In this document: in pieces, positions 44,076 to 52,236 of the stretch
How positions within the stretch are numbered: position 1 is the first letter of the stretch
How the letters are laid out: each line of letters opens with the position of its first letter
From: a virus
Strand: one strand, 5' to 3'
Length of the DNA: 60,791 bases
IMG/VR virus record: IMGVR_UViG_3300023313_000007
Span: 1 to 60,791 of that record
The notes under the pieces: generated by a model
Seen by the model: only the letters and a program-made list of their open reading frames with translations
What the model was told of the DNA's origin: nothing
Database searches by the model: none
Position numbers and translations under genes: made by a program

Positions 44076-44345
44076 ATGTCAGAAATTATTAAGGAAGGGG
44101 AAACCCTTACAGATATTGCTTTGGAGTCTTCTAAGTGGAGGCACCGCCGTAGAATGGCGTATGCTTCTATCATAGGTATATTGACTATCGCGGTATTGTC
44201 TTTGGTTCGGTCTTCCTATATCCCAGATGAAAGGCTAACCGCCGCCTCAGATGTGCTTGGTTGGGTGCTAATTGCTCTCGCGGGTATTGTAGTGGCGTAC
44301 TTCGGCAATAATGCTATGGAAGCTTCTATGAAGAAGGGCAAATAG
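44076..44345 (+). CDS. Holin-like protein, two membrane segments
   Basis: 89 residues with hydrophobic helices near residues 27-44 (MAYASIIGILTIAVLSLV) and 61-78 (GWVLIALAGIVVAYF), a cytoplasmic-looking charged N-terminus and a basic tail (EASMKKGK). Directly behind the endolysin and before the spanins. The class II holin topology fits; identity as the holin is inferred from position. Confidence 0.65.
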   Translation: MSEIIKEGETLTDIALESSKWRHRRRMAYASIIGILTIAVLSLVRSSYIPDERLTAASDVLGWVLIALAGIVVAYFGNNAMEASMKKGK

Positions 44346-44690
44346 ATGCCCCACCACCACCACGATGAAGAAGTACCTACCCGTATGGCATGGGTGTCTT
44401 CTACTACAGGAGTTCTTGTGAGTATAAGTACTATGGTAGGGTTTATTGTAGGAGCGTTACTTTGGATGCAATCAACCTTCGTAGATGCCTCGGAATTTCT
44501 TGAGGTACAAGCTTCCATCATACAGATGGAGATAAACGCTTCTAAGAAAGAGTTGAGAGCATTAAAGCGTGAGTATAGAAGGGCTAGCCATAAGGAAAAG
44601 GCTGCACTAGAAGATGATATGGATAAGGTTAAGGACGATATTGCTGAGCATGAGTCCGAAAAAAGGGAGCTATTTGATGCAGCAGATTAA
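44346..44690 (+). CDS. Single-pass membrane protein with coiled-coil tail
   Basis: 114 residues. MPHHHHDEE at the start is native. One hydrophobic segment (about residues 20-42) is followed by a charged coiled coil (KKELRALKREYRRASHKEK). Could be a second holin or antiholin, or another spanin-like part. Its end overlaps the i-spanin gene by 14 bases. Confidence 0.5.
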   Translation: MPHHHHDEEVPTRMAWVSSTTGVLVSISTMVGFIVGALLWMQSTFVDASEFLEVQASIIQMEINASKKELRALKREYRRASHKEKAALEDDMDKVKDDIAEHESEKRELFDAAD

Positions 44691-45036
44691 ATACTACGGG
44701 GTGGAACTATACCACTTCTGTAAACTACACTTAACAGCAGTTTTGGGGGTAATCATACTGATACTGCTATCCATGTTTGGGCGTAAGGCGTTCTTAGTCA
44801 CGCAATTACAATTACGAAATAGACTAAGCGATGCTGCTAAAGATGAAGATGTTATACGAGAGCGTTCTAGGGCTGCGGCTAGAGAGTCAGTGCGTAATTA
44901 TAAGACTCAAGATAAAGTGTCGTCTAAACAACTACACAAGGCTATGGATGCTCAAGAGCAAGCTGCAAGGTTGCACTTACGAAAAGACCCACAGCTTCCA
45001 GATGCTAAGCTACTGGAGTTACTTAATAATGATTAA
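44677..45036 (+). CDS. Inner-membrane spanin (Rz-like)
   Basis: 119 residues: one N-terminal membrane anchor (LTAVLGVIILILLSMFG) and a charged helical periplasmic domain (LRNRLSDAAKDEDVIRERSR). Start ATG 44677 with GGGAGC upstream. The o-spanin gene begins inside its last eight bases, as is common for spanin pairs, which join inner and outer membranes in the last step of Gram-negative lysis. Confidence 0.7.
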   Translation: MQQIKYYGVELYHFCKLHLTAVLGVIILILLSMFGRKAFLVTQLQLRNRLSDAAKDEDVIRERSRAAARESVRNYKTQDKVSSKQLHKAMDAQEQAARLHLRKDPQLPDAKLLELLNND

Positions 45037-45466
45037 GGTGTGGTGTATCTTGGGGCTACTATTGAGTGGCTGTGCTTCTATGGATGTAGGCAAGAGGTTA
45101 GATGCGATAAATGCACAACCATACTTGGCTGACTATATAGCGGTTAAACCTTATCAGCATGTTGAGTTAGCTCCGCTGATTAAGATGCAAGATACATCTG
45201 CCTCATCGCTCGTGTTACGGCATGAGCAGCATAAGCTGGATAGGGAGACCGTTAGGAACCTAGACAGTGCCTTAGCTGCCAAGACCAAGCAATTAGAGTT
45301 GCTGCGTGATGCGATGAAAAACATAGAGGTAGCGGACAGGGCTACCCAAAGGTCTAAGGTTCATCTTGAAGCAGCCTTAGAACAAGAGCAGAGGACTGCT
45401 AGTATAAATGACCTAAAACATTCCCTATTTGAGATTATACTAGGTGTACTATTTATCCTAAAATGA
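45029..45466 (+). CDS. Outer-membrane spanin-like lipoprotein
   Basis: 145 residues. A signal peptide with lipobox LLLSGC puts the acylated cysteine at residue 15. The mature part is helical (ALAAKTKQLELLRDAMKN) and the last 15 residues are hydrophobic (EIILGVLFILK), which is unusual for an o-spanin. Longer than typical Rz1. Partner of the overlapping i-spanin gene. Confidence 0.65.
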   Translation: MIKVWCILGLLLSGCASMDVGKRLDAINAQPYLADYIAVKPYQHVELAPLIKMQDTSASSLVLRHEQHKLDRETVRNLDSALAAKTKQLELLRDAMKNIEVADRATQRSKVHLEAALEQEQRTASINDLKHSLFEIILGVLFILK

Positions 45467-45469
45467 TGG

Positions 45470-45498
45470 TTGACAAGTGATACTAATGGGTGTAATCT
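45470..45498 (+). promoter_or_regulatory. Sigma70-type promoter P1
   Basis: TTGACA, 17-base spacer, TAATCT. The first 12 bases TTGACAAGTGAT are identical in P2 (51001). It lies between the spanin stop and the AAA+ gene, marking the start of the early/replication region. Confidence 0.75.
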
Positions 45499-45525
45499 CC
45501 CGCTCATAATTAGGAGGGAGTACCT

Positions 45526-46680
45526 ATGCTAACAACAGCCATTGAATCAGAATTACCTATTATTGAAATAACAACCACAGACCTTGTTTATCTTGTAGAG
45601 ACCTTAAATGCCATATTAGGACTACAATTTAGTAGATTTAATCCTGCTGCCCCCATAAAAGAGAAATACACCTATCATATAGGTACCCTAAAATCACCTA
45701 ACCTAGAAGCATTATACCCAAGGTTATTAAAAGCTGGGTGTAGTTTAATTCTAGTTAATTCTGAAGCACCAAGCTTATCTGCTTTTAATGCAGGGTCTAT
45801 AGCTCCTACCGTGGAGGCTTTATGGGAGCTTCTTAAAGACCACATAGGGGAGGATAAGAAAGATGAAACCCTAAATCTTTTAAAAGGTAGTACCTTAAAG
45901 GATGTGGGGGAATATATTAGACTGTCCAAAGGGTTGTATGGAAAAGTAGAGTACCAAGGGTTAAAAGAATTATCCCTTAGAAATACTAGCGTTGCTAAGG
46001 GCGTTGAGAGTGTAAGTACCTTATTAGAATTTTACTCCCCACCACAATCATTACAGGACTGGCTGGAAGTAGATGGTAAATTTTTCAAGGACAGCCCCCA
46101 CAAATCTTTGGTACCTAGAGGTTTAATGTTTTATGGGGAAGCGGGGACAGGTAAAACACTGGGAGCTAAGTATCTAGCCAACACCTTAGGAGTGCCTTTA
46201 TATCGTTTAAATATGGGCGAGATGATGGGCAAATATGTAGGAGAATCAGAGGGGAATATGGAAACCGCTTTAAGGTATGTTATTAAAGAGTCCCCCTCGG
46301 TATTACTTATTGATGAAGTAGAAAAGGTGTTTAATGACAAAGATGATAATGGGGTACAGTTTAGACTACTATCTCAATTATTATGGTGGTTACAAGAGCA
46401 TAATAGTAGTGTTTTAACGATTATGACCACCAATGATTATAGTATCCTCCCCCCAGAATTATATCGAGAGGGTCGGATAGATAAGAAATTCAAATTCAGC
46501 CCCTTAAATGCTTCTGATGCAGACTCTTTCGCAAAAAGGTATTTAACCACCTTAAATATTGTTGAAGGAGGTACTATATCTATTGCCTTACATGAGGACA
46601 GCACTTACACCCCTGCTACAATAGTACAAAGGGTTCTACAGGCTGTTAAGTTATTTATTATTGACAAGGGCGGAGTATAA
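45526..46680 (+). CDS. AAA+ ATPase
   Basis: 384 residues. The C-terminal half is a classic AAA domain: Walker A GEAGTGKT (residues about 205-212), Walker B VLLIDEVEK, sensor 1 TIMTTND and arginine-finger region EGRIDKKF. The N-terminal 190 residues are a partner domain I do not recognise. Related proteins sit at the front of replication modules in several siphophages; clamp-loader, helicase-loader or remodelling roles are possible. GGAGGG precedes ATG 45526. Confidence 0.8.
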   Translation: MLTTAIESELPIIEITTTDLVYLVETLNAILGLQFSRFNPAAPIKEKYTYHIGTLKSPNLEALYPRLLKAGCSLILVNSEAPSLSAFNAGSIAPTVEALWELLKDHIGEDKKDETLNLLKGSTLKDVGEYIRLSKGLYGKVEYQGLKELSLRNTSVAKGVESVSTLLEFYSPPQSLQDWLEVDGKFFKDSPHKSLVPRGLMFYGEAGTGKTLGAKYLANTLGVPLYRLNMGEMMGKYVGESEGNMETALRYVIKESPSVLLIDEVEKVFNDKDDNGVQFRLLSQLLWWLQEHNSSVLTIMTTNDYSILPPELYREGRIDKKFKFSPLNASDADSFAKRYLTTLNIVEGGTISIALHEDSTYTPATIVQRVLQAVKLFIIDKGGV

Positions 46681-46726
46681 TATAGTCTCCCCCATCTTTA
46701 AGTAATACACGGAGGTATTCCTATAA

Positions 46727-47134
46727 ATGATTAACGATAAGAAAGTATCTTATAAAAAAGTTGTAATATGCCCTTACTGTAATGATAAAGCCCTATTAGT
46801 TAGCAGTGAAGTTATTTATGGAACCCATTGGGGGAATATCTGGCTATGTAAGCCCTGTAATGCCTATGTTGGGTGTCATAAGACTGGAGACGGAAAATCA
46901 CCCTTAGGAACCCTAGCTAATAGAGAGTTAAGGTATTACCGACAAACCGCTCACAAAGCCTTTGACCCCCTATGGCTAGGGGATACATCCCCTATGGGTC
47001 GAAAAGAGGCGTACAGTTGGCTCAGTGAGCGATTAGGGACACATAAAAGGGACACACACATAGCTAGGTTCGGCATAGAGCTATGCAAAAGGGTAATACG
47101 AGAAGTAGAAGCTAGAAATACAGGAGATAAGTAA
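46727..47134 (+). CDS. Zinc-finger protein, DUF3268-like
   Basis: 135 residues with CPYCNDKALL and CKPCNAYVGCHK forming a four-cysteine ribbon, followed by helical PLGTLANRELRYYRQTAH and SWLSERLGTHKRDTHIARFG. This arrangement is that of the DUF3268 zinc-finger family of phages and prophages, usually near replication genes. Function unknown. CGGAGGT precedes the start. Confidence 0.75.
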   Translation: MINDKKVSYKKVVICPYCNDKALLVSSEVIYGTHWGNIWLCKPCNAYVGCHKTGDGKSPLGTLANRELRYYRQTAHKAFDPLWLGDTSPMGRKEAYSWLSERLGTHKRDTHIARFGIELCKRVIREVEARNTGDK

Positions 47135-47135
47135 T

Positions 47136-48140
47136 ATGGCATATCTGATTGAGGAATCACCTCTAGTAGTGTCCCCAACATTAGCAGTGGTGTTAGGGTT
47201 AAAGAAAGCGCACCTAGTTCAGCAGATACAATACTGGACTACGAAATCAAGTAACATTCAAGATGGGCATACATGGGTGTATAACACCTATGATGAGTGG
47301 TTGGAACAATTACCATTTTATAGTAGAGCAGTATTCTCCCGAGATATTCTAGCATTAGAGGGGCTAGGTGTAGTAATAGCAACATCTAAGTACAATAAAA
47401 TGAAATCAGATAGAACTAAATGGTACCGCATAGATTATGAAAAATTAGAGAATTTGGTTAAAACAACCATAGTATCAAAACGAGACTATCCATCGGCTCA
47501 TAATGAGACTAACGATAGTCTCAAAATGAGTCACTCTAACCATGATACTAACACAGAGACTAACCAAGAGATTACTAAGCGAGCCAATCCTACGGATATG
47601 GCTTTAGAAACTTCTCTAAAGAGTGGTAAGAGAATTAAGAAGAAATTAACAGGTAATAGTTGTGAATCAGTTGTATTACAATTTAGTAAATCTAAAGAAA
47701 AGGATAATAGTAATATTACTCCTAGAACACCTACAGGTATGGGGATGTTTTGGAAAAGAGTATTAGCTGATACCTATGGTATAAAAATGGGTGCAACATT
47801 TTCTAAAAAAGAACTAGGACAATGTAAATTATTACTTGCTCGTATTCCCAGTGATGAACCATGTTTAGAGACTACTATCAAGAATTGGTCATCCTTTGCA
47901 TCTTACTTAGAATCTGAGGTAGGTGTTAAAAATACCCCCAACACACCTGTATTAGGGGTTTTACTTACTTATGCTTCTTACATTGAGGCATGGTACGATA
48001 ATTTTACTACAGATAATTTCTTGCACTCCGAGTGCAAGGATATTGATAACGCAGTACCACCCACTACCGTAGAGTATAAAAAAACTAAGAGCATGACTTT
48101 GGAAGAAATGGAGGCGATAGATGAAGAACTTAATAGCTGA
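47136..48140 (+). CDS. Phage replication initiator, winged-helix (DnaD-like) type
   Basis: 334 residues. The N-terminal 110 residues match phage replication proteins with a winged helix: LVQQIQYWTTKS, TWVYNTYDEWLEQLPFYSRA, LEGLGVVIATSKYNKMKSDR and KWYRIDYEKL. The middle is Ser/Thr/Lys-rich linker, and the C-terminal domain (LLLARIPSDEPCLETTIKNW) is helical. Likely binds the origin and recruits the helicase. Codons near 48020-48038 coincide with a dispersed palindrome, encoding FLHSECKD. Confidence 0.7.
   Translation: MAYLIEESPLVVSPTLAVVLGLKKAHLVQQIQYWTTKSSNIQDGHTWVYNTYDEWLEQLPFYSRAVFSRDILALEGLGVVIATSKYNKMKSDRTKWYRIDYEKLENLVKTTIVSKRDYPSAHNETNDSLKMSHSNHDTNTETNQEITKRANPTDMALETSLKSGKRIKKKLTGNSCESVVLQFSKSKEKDNSNITPRTPTGMGMFWKRVLADTYGIKMGATFSKKELGQCKLLLARIPSDEPCLETTIKNWSSFASYLESEVGVKNTPNTPVLGVLLTYASYIEAWYDNFTTDNFLHSECKDIDNAVPPTTVEYKKTKSMTLEEMEAIDEELNS
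48020..48038 (+). repeat. Dispersed palindrome, copy 3 (inside a gene)
   Basis: Identical to the 19-base palindrome at 8468, with TTT before and GAT after. It lies within the coding sequence of the replication initiator, 120 bases before its end, so it cannot be explained as an intergenic terminator. Confidence 0.8.
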
Positions 48141-48738
48141 GGACTCATCCTTACCTCCACATCTTTCAGACCATGTGGCTAAATATCCAGAGTGCTACGC
48201 CTCTAAGGTATTATCCCCCGAAAAACATTACAGATTAGTGTCAGAACTGGAGCATATTGCCTCTGATGCTAATATCCCTAAACATCTGATATACAGTAAG
48301 GCTGCTGATTTCTGTAACACTGATGAGCTACAGTGGGTTAGAGACTACCCTAGTCTTCCTATGGGGTCAGATGGTGGTATATGCTATGTTGGGGGTTGTG
48401 GTGACATAGGGGTACGCATGTTTGCTATGGCAGGTGTTCTTCTCCGTAATTTTATTAGAGCCAGAGTCTTTACCGTGCAAGAAGTGTTAGCTGCGGAGAA
48501 AAGTAATAATCCTATCATAGCAACAGCATTACTTATCCCAAATTTTTATTACACTTCCAAATCTGGGGGCAAAATACCAGACTGGCAAGTTTCTATGCTT
48601 TTAGGGCTACTATACTCCCGCTACGCTAATAGCTGTAAAACTATTATTTATGTAGAGGATTTAAATAGATTAAAAGCTGACTATGGAGAACCTTTTTATA
48701 GTCATATCACTACACACTTCAAGATAATTAAAGGGTAA
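48121..48738 (+). CDS. Possible helicase loader-like protein
   Basis: 205 residues, overlapping the initiator by 20 bases. The C-terminal half (LIPNFYYTSKSGGKIPDWQV, LLGLLYSRYANSCKTIIYV) has the look of the ATPase fold of loaders in the DnaC/RecA class, with IIYVEDLNRLKADYG resembling a sensor region, but no Walker A is present. Its place between initiator and DnaB fits a loader. Function not proven. Confidence 0.5.
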   Translation: MKNLIAEDSSLPPHLSDHVAKYPECYASKVLSPEKHYRLVSELEHIASDANIPKHLIYSKAADFCNTDELQWVRDYPSLPMGSDGGICYVGGCGDIGVRMFAMAGVLLRNFIRARVFTVQEVLAAEKSNNPIIATALLIPNFYYTSKSGGKIPDWQVSMLLGLLYSRYANSCKTIIYVEDLNRLKADYGEPFYSHITTHFKIIKG

Positions 48739-48747
48739 GGGGTTTAT

Positions 48748-50991
48748 ATGTCAGCAGGGATGAAATTATTACATAGTATTCTAGCCACAGGCGAAGTTAA
48801 GGGGTTCCTTCAGTTGGGGGTATCTTCTGAGCACTTTGGTGTTAATGAAGTAGACATATACGACACTATCAAGTCTCACATCCAAAAATATGGAACCATA
48901 CCAGCTATCAGCACTATTGAGCAGAAGTATGGCCTTAGCGTGGTTAAACCTGCTGAGCCTACACTGTACTATGTTGACGAGTTAAAGAATAAATATCTAC
49001 ATAGAGAACTTAAAACCTCAATACTTACGGCCAGTAACCATCTCAAAGATATGAACCCATCCGAGGCATTGGAGAAACTAACCTCAGATTTACTATCCCT
49101 ATCTTTAAATGCTAACCAAAATAAGATAATGGATTTTCGTGAGTCTAAAGACATTCTTATGAGCCTATACAAGAAGGCTTTTGCTGATGATGGGTCTTCT
49201 GGTTTGTCTTTTGGTTGGGAATATTTAGATGATATGACAGGAGGGGTTTCTGGGGGCGATGTAGTCTCTATTGTTGGGCGGCCTGCAATGGGAAAAGCCC
49301 AACCATTAACGGCTAAGATAAAGATGGCTAATGGCACTTGGAAGACTATGGGAGACCTAGATATTGGTGATTCTTTAGCCTCTATTGATGGGAGGGAATC
49401 CAAAGTTACAGGGCTACACCCTCAAGGAGACAAGAAAGTATATACTATGGTATTCCAAGATGGAAGAACAACTGAATGTTGTGCAGAACACCTATGGGAA
49501 GTCACATTTCGTAAATGGCAAGAGCCTAGAGTGGTACAAACAAAAGACTTGATAGGGATGTTAAAAAACCCCCAATACAAGAAAAGATTATCCATACGCC
49601 TAGTTTCTGGAGATTTTGGTACAAAGAAAACACCTGTAGACCCTTGGTTGTTGGGATTCCTACTAGGTGACGGGGGGTTCACAGATAGCAGTGTTATGTT
49701 CTCCACAGCAGACCATGAGGTAGTATCCAAAATTAAGAGTATAGTGGGAGAATCTAATGTAGTATTTAGAAGTAATTATGATTGGGCTATTAGTGGATAT
49801 ACTCCTATTATAGAAGCCTTGAGGTACTTTAGATTGTGGGGTAAAAAATCAGAGTGTAAGTTTATCCCTAAGATTTATTTGGAAGGAGACAGAGACACGA
49901 GACTACAGGTCTTACAAGGTCTAATGGATTCTGATGGATGGGTAGAGAAGACGGGGGCAACAGTATTTGCAAGCACTAGCAAAGACCTAGCGGTAGGGGT
50001 TCAAGAGTTGGTACGGTCTTTAGGAGGCATTGCAAAAATACGATATAAAGAGAATAATCATTTAGGTTCTTTTGTAGTTAATCTAAGACTACAAACACCT
50101 AAGGATTTATTTACTCTGCCTAGAAAACAAGACAGGTGTAAGGACAGTGCTAGCCATGCAGGAAAACCATATACCTTGAGTTTAAGGTTAGATGACATCC
50201 TAGAGCAGGTAGCCCCTAAGCCTTGCCAGTGCATCACTGTCAGCCACGCCAGTAGCCTGTATATAACAGATGATTATATTGTCACACACAATACATTCCT
50301 ATTATTATTTATGGCTTTAAACGCTTGGAAGAAAGGGGGGGTGCCTATCCTATTTGTGTCTATGGAGATGAAGCCAGAGGTAATATTCCAAAGGTTAGCA
50401 ACTATGTTTACAGGAGTTCCTTTAACACACCTAATGAAAGGGGATTTATCAACAAAGGATTACAAGGACTTTTTCAAAACTATTACAGGGTTAGTAGACA
50501 ATGACGCTCCATTTTATGTTGTTGATGGTAACTTAAGCTCTACCGCAGAGGATATTTGGGTATTGGGTCGGCAGCTAAAACCAGACGCATTATTTATTGA
50601 TGGGGCTTATCTTGTCCGACACCCAGACACTAGACTAAATAAATATGCGAGGATTGAAGCTAACTGTGAAATATTTAAGACATCTCTAGCAGGAGACTTG
50701 GATATACCTGTGTGCCTGTCTTATCAGTTTAACCGTGAAGCCGTTAAGACCAAGAAAGACGAGACAGCAGGCTTAGAGCATATCGCAGGGTCAGATGCTA
50801 TTGGTCAGCTATCTAGTGTTGTATTGGGGTTAATGCAATCTGAGAATGTGGAAACCTTATCCTCTAGGGTGGTAGATATTCTGAAAGGCCGTAATGGTGA
50901 ACAAGGACAATTTCCTATTCATTGGGATTTTCAAACCATGAATTTCACTCAGAAAAATCCTTTAACCTTAGAGGATATGGATGTGCAATGA
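48748..50991 (+). CDS. dnaB: Replicative DNA helicase (DnaB-like) with intein
   Basis: 747 residues, 415 after splicing. The N-terminal 130 residues form the helical DnaB-N domain. The RecA-type ATPase starts GLSFGWEYLDDMTGG, with Walker A GRPAMGK-T split by the intein, ILFVSMEMKPEV (H1a), LKPDALFIDGAYLV (Walker B) and CLSYQFNREAV. The C-terminal motif RNGEQGQ is present. It unwinds the fork ahead of the polymerase, loaded by the neighbouring proteins. Without splicing the Walker A is destroyed. Confidence 0.92.
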   Translation: MSAGMKLLHSILATGEVKGFLQLGVSSEHFGVNEVDIYDTIKSHIQKYGTIPAISTIEQKYGLSVVKPAEPTLYYVDELKNKYLHRELKTSILTASNHLKDMNPSEALEKLTSDLLSLSLNANQNKIMDFRESKDILMSLYKKAFADDGSSGLSFGWEYLDDMTGGVSGGDVVSIVGRPAMGKAQPLTAKIKMANGTWKTMGDLDIGDSLASIDGRESKVTGLHPQGDKKVYTMVFQDGRTTECCAEHLWEVTFRKWQEPRVVQTKDLIGMLKNPQYKKRLSIRLVSGDFGTKKTPVDPWLLGFLLGDGGFTDSSVMFSTADHEVVSKIKSIVGESNVVFRSNYDWAISGYTPIIEALRYFRLWGKKSECKFIPKIYLEGDRDTRLQVLQGLMDSDGWVEKTGATVFASTSKDLAVGVQELVRSLGGIAKIRYKENNHLGSFVVNLRLQTPKDLFTLPRKQDRCKDSASHAGKPYTLSLRLDDILEQVAPKPCQCITVSHASSLYITDDYIVTHNTFLLLFMALNAWKKGGVPILFVSMEMKPEVIFQRLATMFTGVPLTHLMKGDLSTKDYKDFFKTITGLVDNDAPFYVVDGNLSSTAEDIWVLGRQLKPDALFIDGAYLVRHPDTRLNKYARIEANCEIFKTSLAGDLDIPVCLSYQFNREAVKTKKDETAGLEHIAGSDAIGQLSSVVLGLMQSENVETLSSRVVDILKGRNGEQGQFPIHWDFQTMNFTQKNPLTLEDMDVQ
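49297..50292 (+). mobile_element. Class 3 intein with LAGLIDADG endonuclease in DnaB Walker A
   Basis: 332 residues from Ala1 (GCC 49297) to Asn (AAT 50290), Thr+1. Ala replaces the usual Cys/Ser nucleophile. The W-C-T signature of class 3 inteins is visible: Trp in block B (AEHLW, intein residue 67), Cys in block F (CITV, residue 312) and Thr before the terminal His-Asn (IVTHN). Two LAGLIDADG motifs, LLGFLLGDGGF and LQGLMDSDGWV, keep both catalytic Asp residues, so homing may be active. Confidence 0.88.
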
Positions 50992-51000
50992 CATTACCTA

Positions 51001-51029
51001 TTGACAAGTGATGTAAAGGGTGCTACTAT
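51001..51029 (+). promoter_or_regulatory. Sigma70-type promoter P2
   Basis: TTGACA, 17-base spacer, TACTAT. Shares TTGACAAGTGAT with P1. It begins nine bases after the DnaB stop and drives the block of small genes. Confidence 0.75.
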
Positions 51030-51054
51030 TCTCGGCATGGACAAGGAGGTCGCA

Positions 51055-51264
51055 ATGCAATCATCTAACAACATTGATATTACTGCTAACATGAATGAAA
51101 TCGAAAAAGGTATTTATGCCAGTTATTTAGACTGGTTAAATAACTATCTAACTACAGTTAGTTTTGCCGAAGCCAATAACATGGATATTGATATAGCCAC
51201 CCGTATTATTGATTTAGGCCGCTCTATTTTAGTTAGACATGAGAGGGCTCTAGGTAATGAATGA
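51055..51264 (+). CDS. Small early protein of unknown function
   Basis: 69 residues from ATG 51055, preceded by AAGGAGGTCGCA. Helical and acidic: NMNEIEKGIYASYLDWLNNY and DIDIATRIIDLGRSILVRHE. First gene after promoter P2, so probably made early and in quantity. No family recognised. Confidence 0.55.
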   Translation: MQSSNNIDITANMNEIEKGIYASYLDWLNNYLTTVSFAEANNMDIDIATRIIDLGRSILVRHERALGNE

Positions 51265-51607
51265 CAACACTTTAACCTTACTAAAATCTGAGTTACATAG
51301 GCTAAGGACTAACCCCAGAATACCTACCCAACAGATACCAAATTTTATGCTTATATATATGGAGGAGCTTATGGCCGAAGAAGAAACCTTACTTAACTCA
51401 GAGGCTTACATTTTCTTGAACGAGTGGGCAGAAACTTTTGAACACACTGAGGGTCAGGTCTATGAGCCTAATTTCAAATACCCTAAAATAGTTATAACCC
51501 CCTACTCTCACTATTATCAGTTTTCTGATGGGTCTGTGGTAGTAGTTGAATATGATGGTGTTATGACCCCTCTGCGCGATGTTGGGGATATTAAGGAGAT
51601 GCTTTGA
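51257..51607 (+). CDS. Small early protein of unknown function
   Basis: 116 residues, overlapping the previous gene by eight bases and sharing its last base with the next start. Mixed alpha/beta: LTLLKSELHRLRTNPRIPTQ, NFMLIYMEELMAEEET, and an aromatic C-terminal part (YSHYYQFSDGSVVVVEYDG). No motif identified. Confidence 0.5.
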   Translation: MNDNTLTLLKSELHRLRTNPRIPTQQIPNFMLIYMEELMAEEETLLNSEAYIFLNEWAETFEHTEGQVYEPNFKYPKIVITPYSHYYQFSDGSVVVVEYDGVMTPLRDVGDIKEML

Positions 51608-51933
51608 TGTATATAGTCAATATTGATACTTGTGGGGCTTGTGAGGGTGCAGGCCATTGCTCTGACCTATGTACCACATGTAACGGTAGTGGTGAAGGAA
51701 TGTATGATGGTAGTTATTGCTCTACTTGTGGGGGTTCTGGAGAGTGTGACGATACTTGTACTATCTGTGAGGGGTCTGGAAAATCTACACCAGAGCATTA
51801 TTACATTTACAATGTTAATGCTACAGAAGAACAATATGAGGTGTTACCCGAACATTTAGTGAAGTGGCAGCGAGAGCACATATACACAGATGTTGAGTAT
51901 GAAATAGAACTTATACCAGAGCAAGGAGCCTAG
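51607..51933 (+). CDS. DnaJ-type CxxCxGxG zinc protein
   Basis: 108 residues. Residues 8-60 contain CGACEGAG, CTTCNGSG, CSTCGGSG and CTICEGSG, the four-module zinc array of DnaJ, with no J domain. The rest is acidic (VNATEEQYEVLPEHLVKW). A DnaJ-like decoy that competes for DnaK clients or binds a phage protein is conceivable. The ATG overlaps the preceding TGA; a TTG one codon earlier is possible. Confidence 0.65.
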   Translation: MYIVNIDTCGACEGAGHCSDLCTTCNGSGEGMYDGSYCSTCGGSGECDDTCTICEGSGKSTPEHYYIYNVNATEEQYEVLPEHLVKWQREHIYTDVEYEIELIPEQGA

Positions 51934-51934
51934 T

Positions 51935-52234
51935 ATGAAACGAAAAGCAGGAAGATTTGTCCCCATCAAAGATGAAGTTGTTAAAGAGTGGCTCCAGATG
52001 CGTATGAAAGGCATAACTACTACCGTTATCGCTAAAAAGTATAAGGTTAATACCTCTACTGTTATTAGAAAAACGCGGGATATGTTAGGTGGAGCAGATT
52101 TATTTAATAAGAAAACTTCAGTTAGCTCTAAAAGAGCAAGACTTCACCCAATCATGTATGCGTTAGGAAGTTCAAGCGGATGGGTTAGTCGTACAGATTA
52201 TGACTATGGCACTAAATATATGAGTAGGAGTTAA
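51935..52234 (+). CDS. Helix-turn-helix protein
   Basis: 99 residues. VVKEWLQMRMKGITTTVIAKKYKVNTSTVIRK is a clear homeodomain/resolvase-type helix-turn-helix at residues about 13-45. The C-terminal half is basic with no motif. Candidate regulator of early genes or of the host. One base after the preceding stop; CAAGGAG before the start. Confidence 0.65.
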   Translation: MKRKAGRFVPIKDEVVKEWLQMRMKGITTTVIAKKYKVNTSTVIRKTRDMLGGADLFNKKTSVSSKRARLHPIMYALGSSSGWVSRTDYDYGTKYMSRS

Positions 52235-52236
52235 AG

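Noticed and set aside
44346-44372. MPHHHHDEE as an engineered His tag
   Set aside because: Only four His, no vector sequence, normal position in a phage lysis operon.
46661-46689. TTGACAAG followed by TATAATATAGT as a fifth promoter
   Set aside because: The TATAAT is only 9 bases and TATAGT 14 bases from TTGACA, too close for a normal sigma70 promoter, and it overlaps the end of the AAA+ gene.
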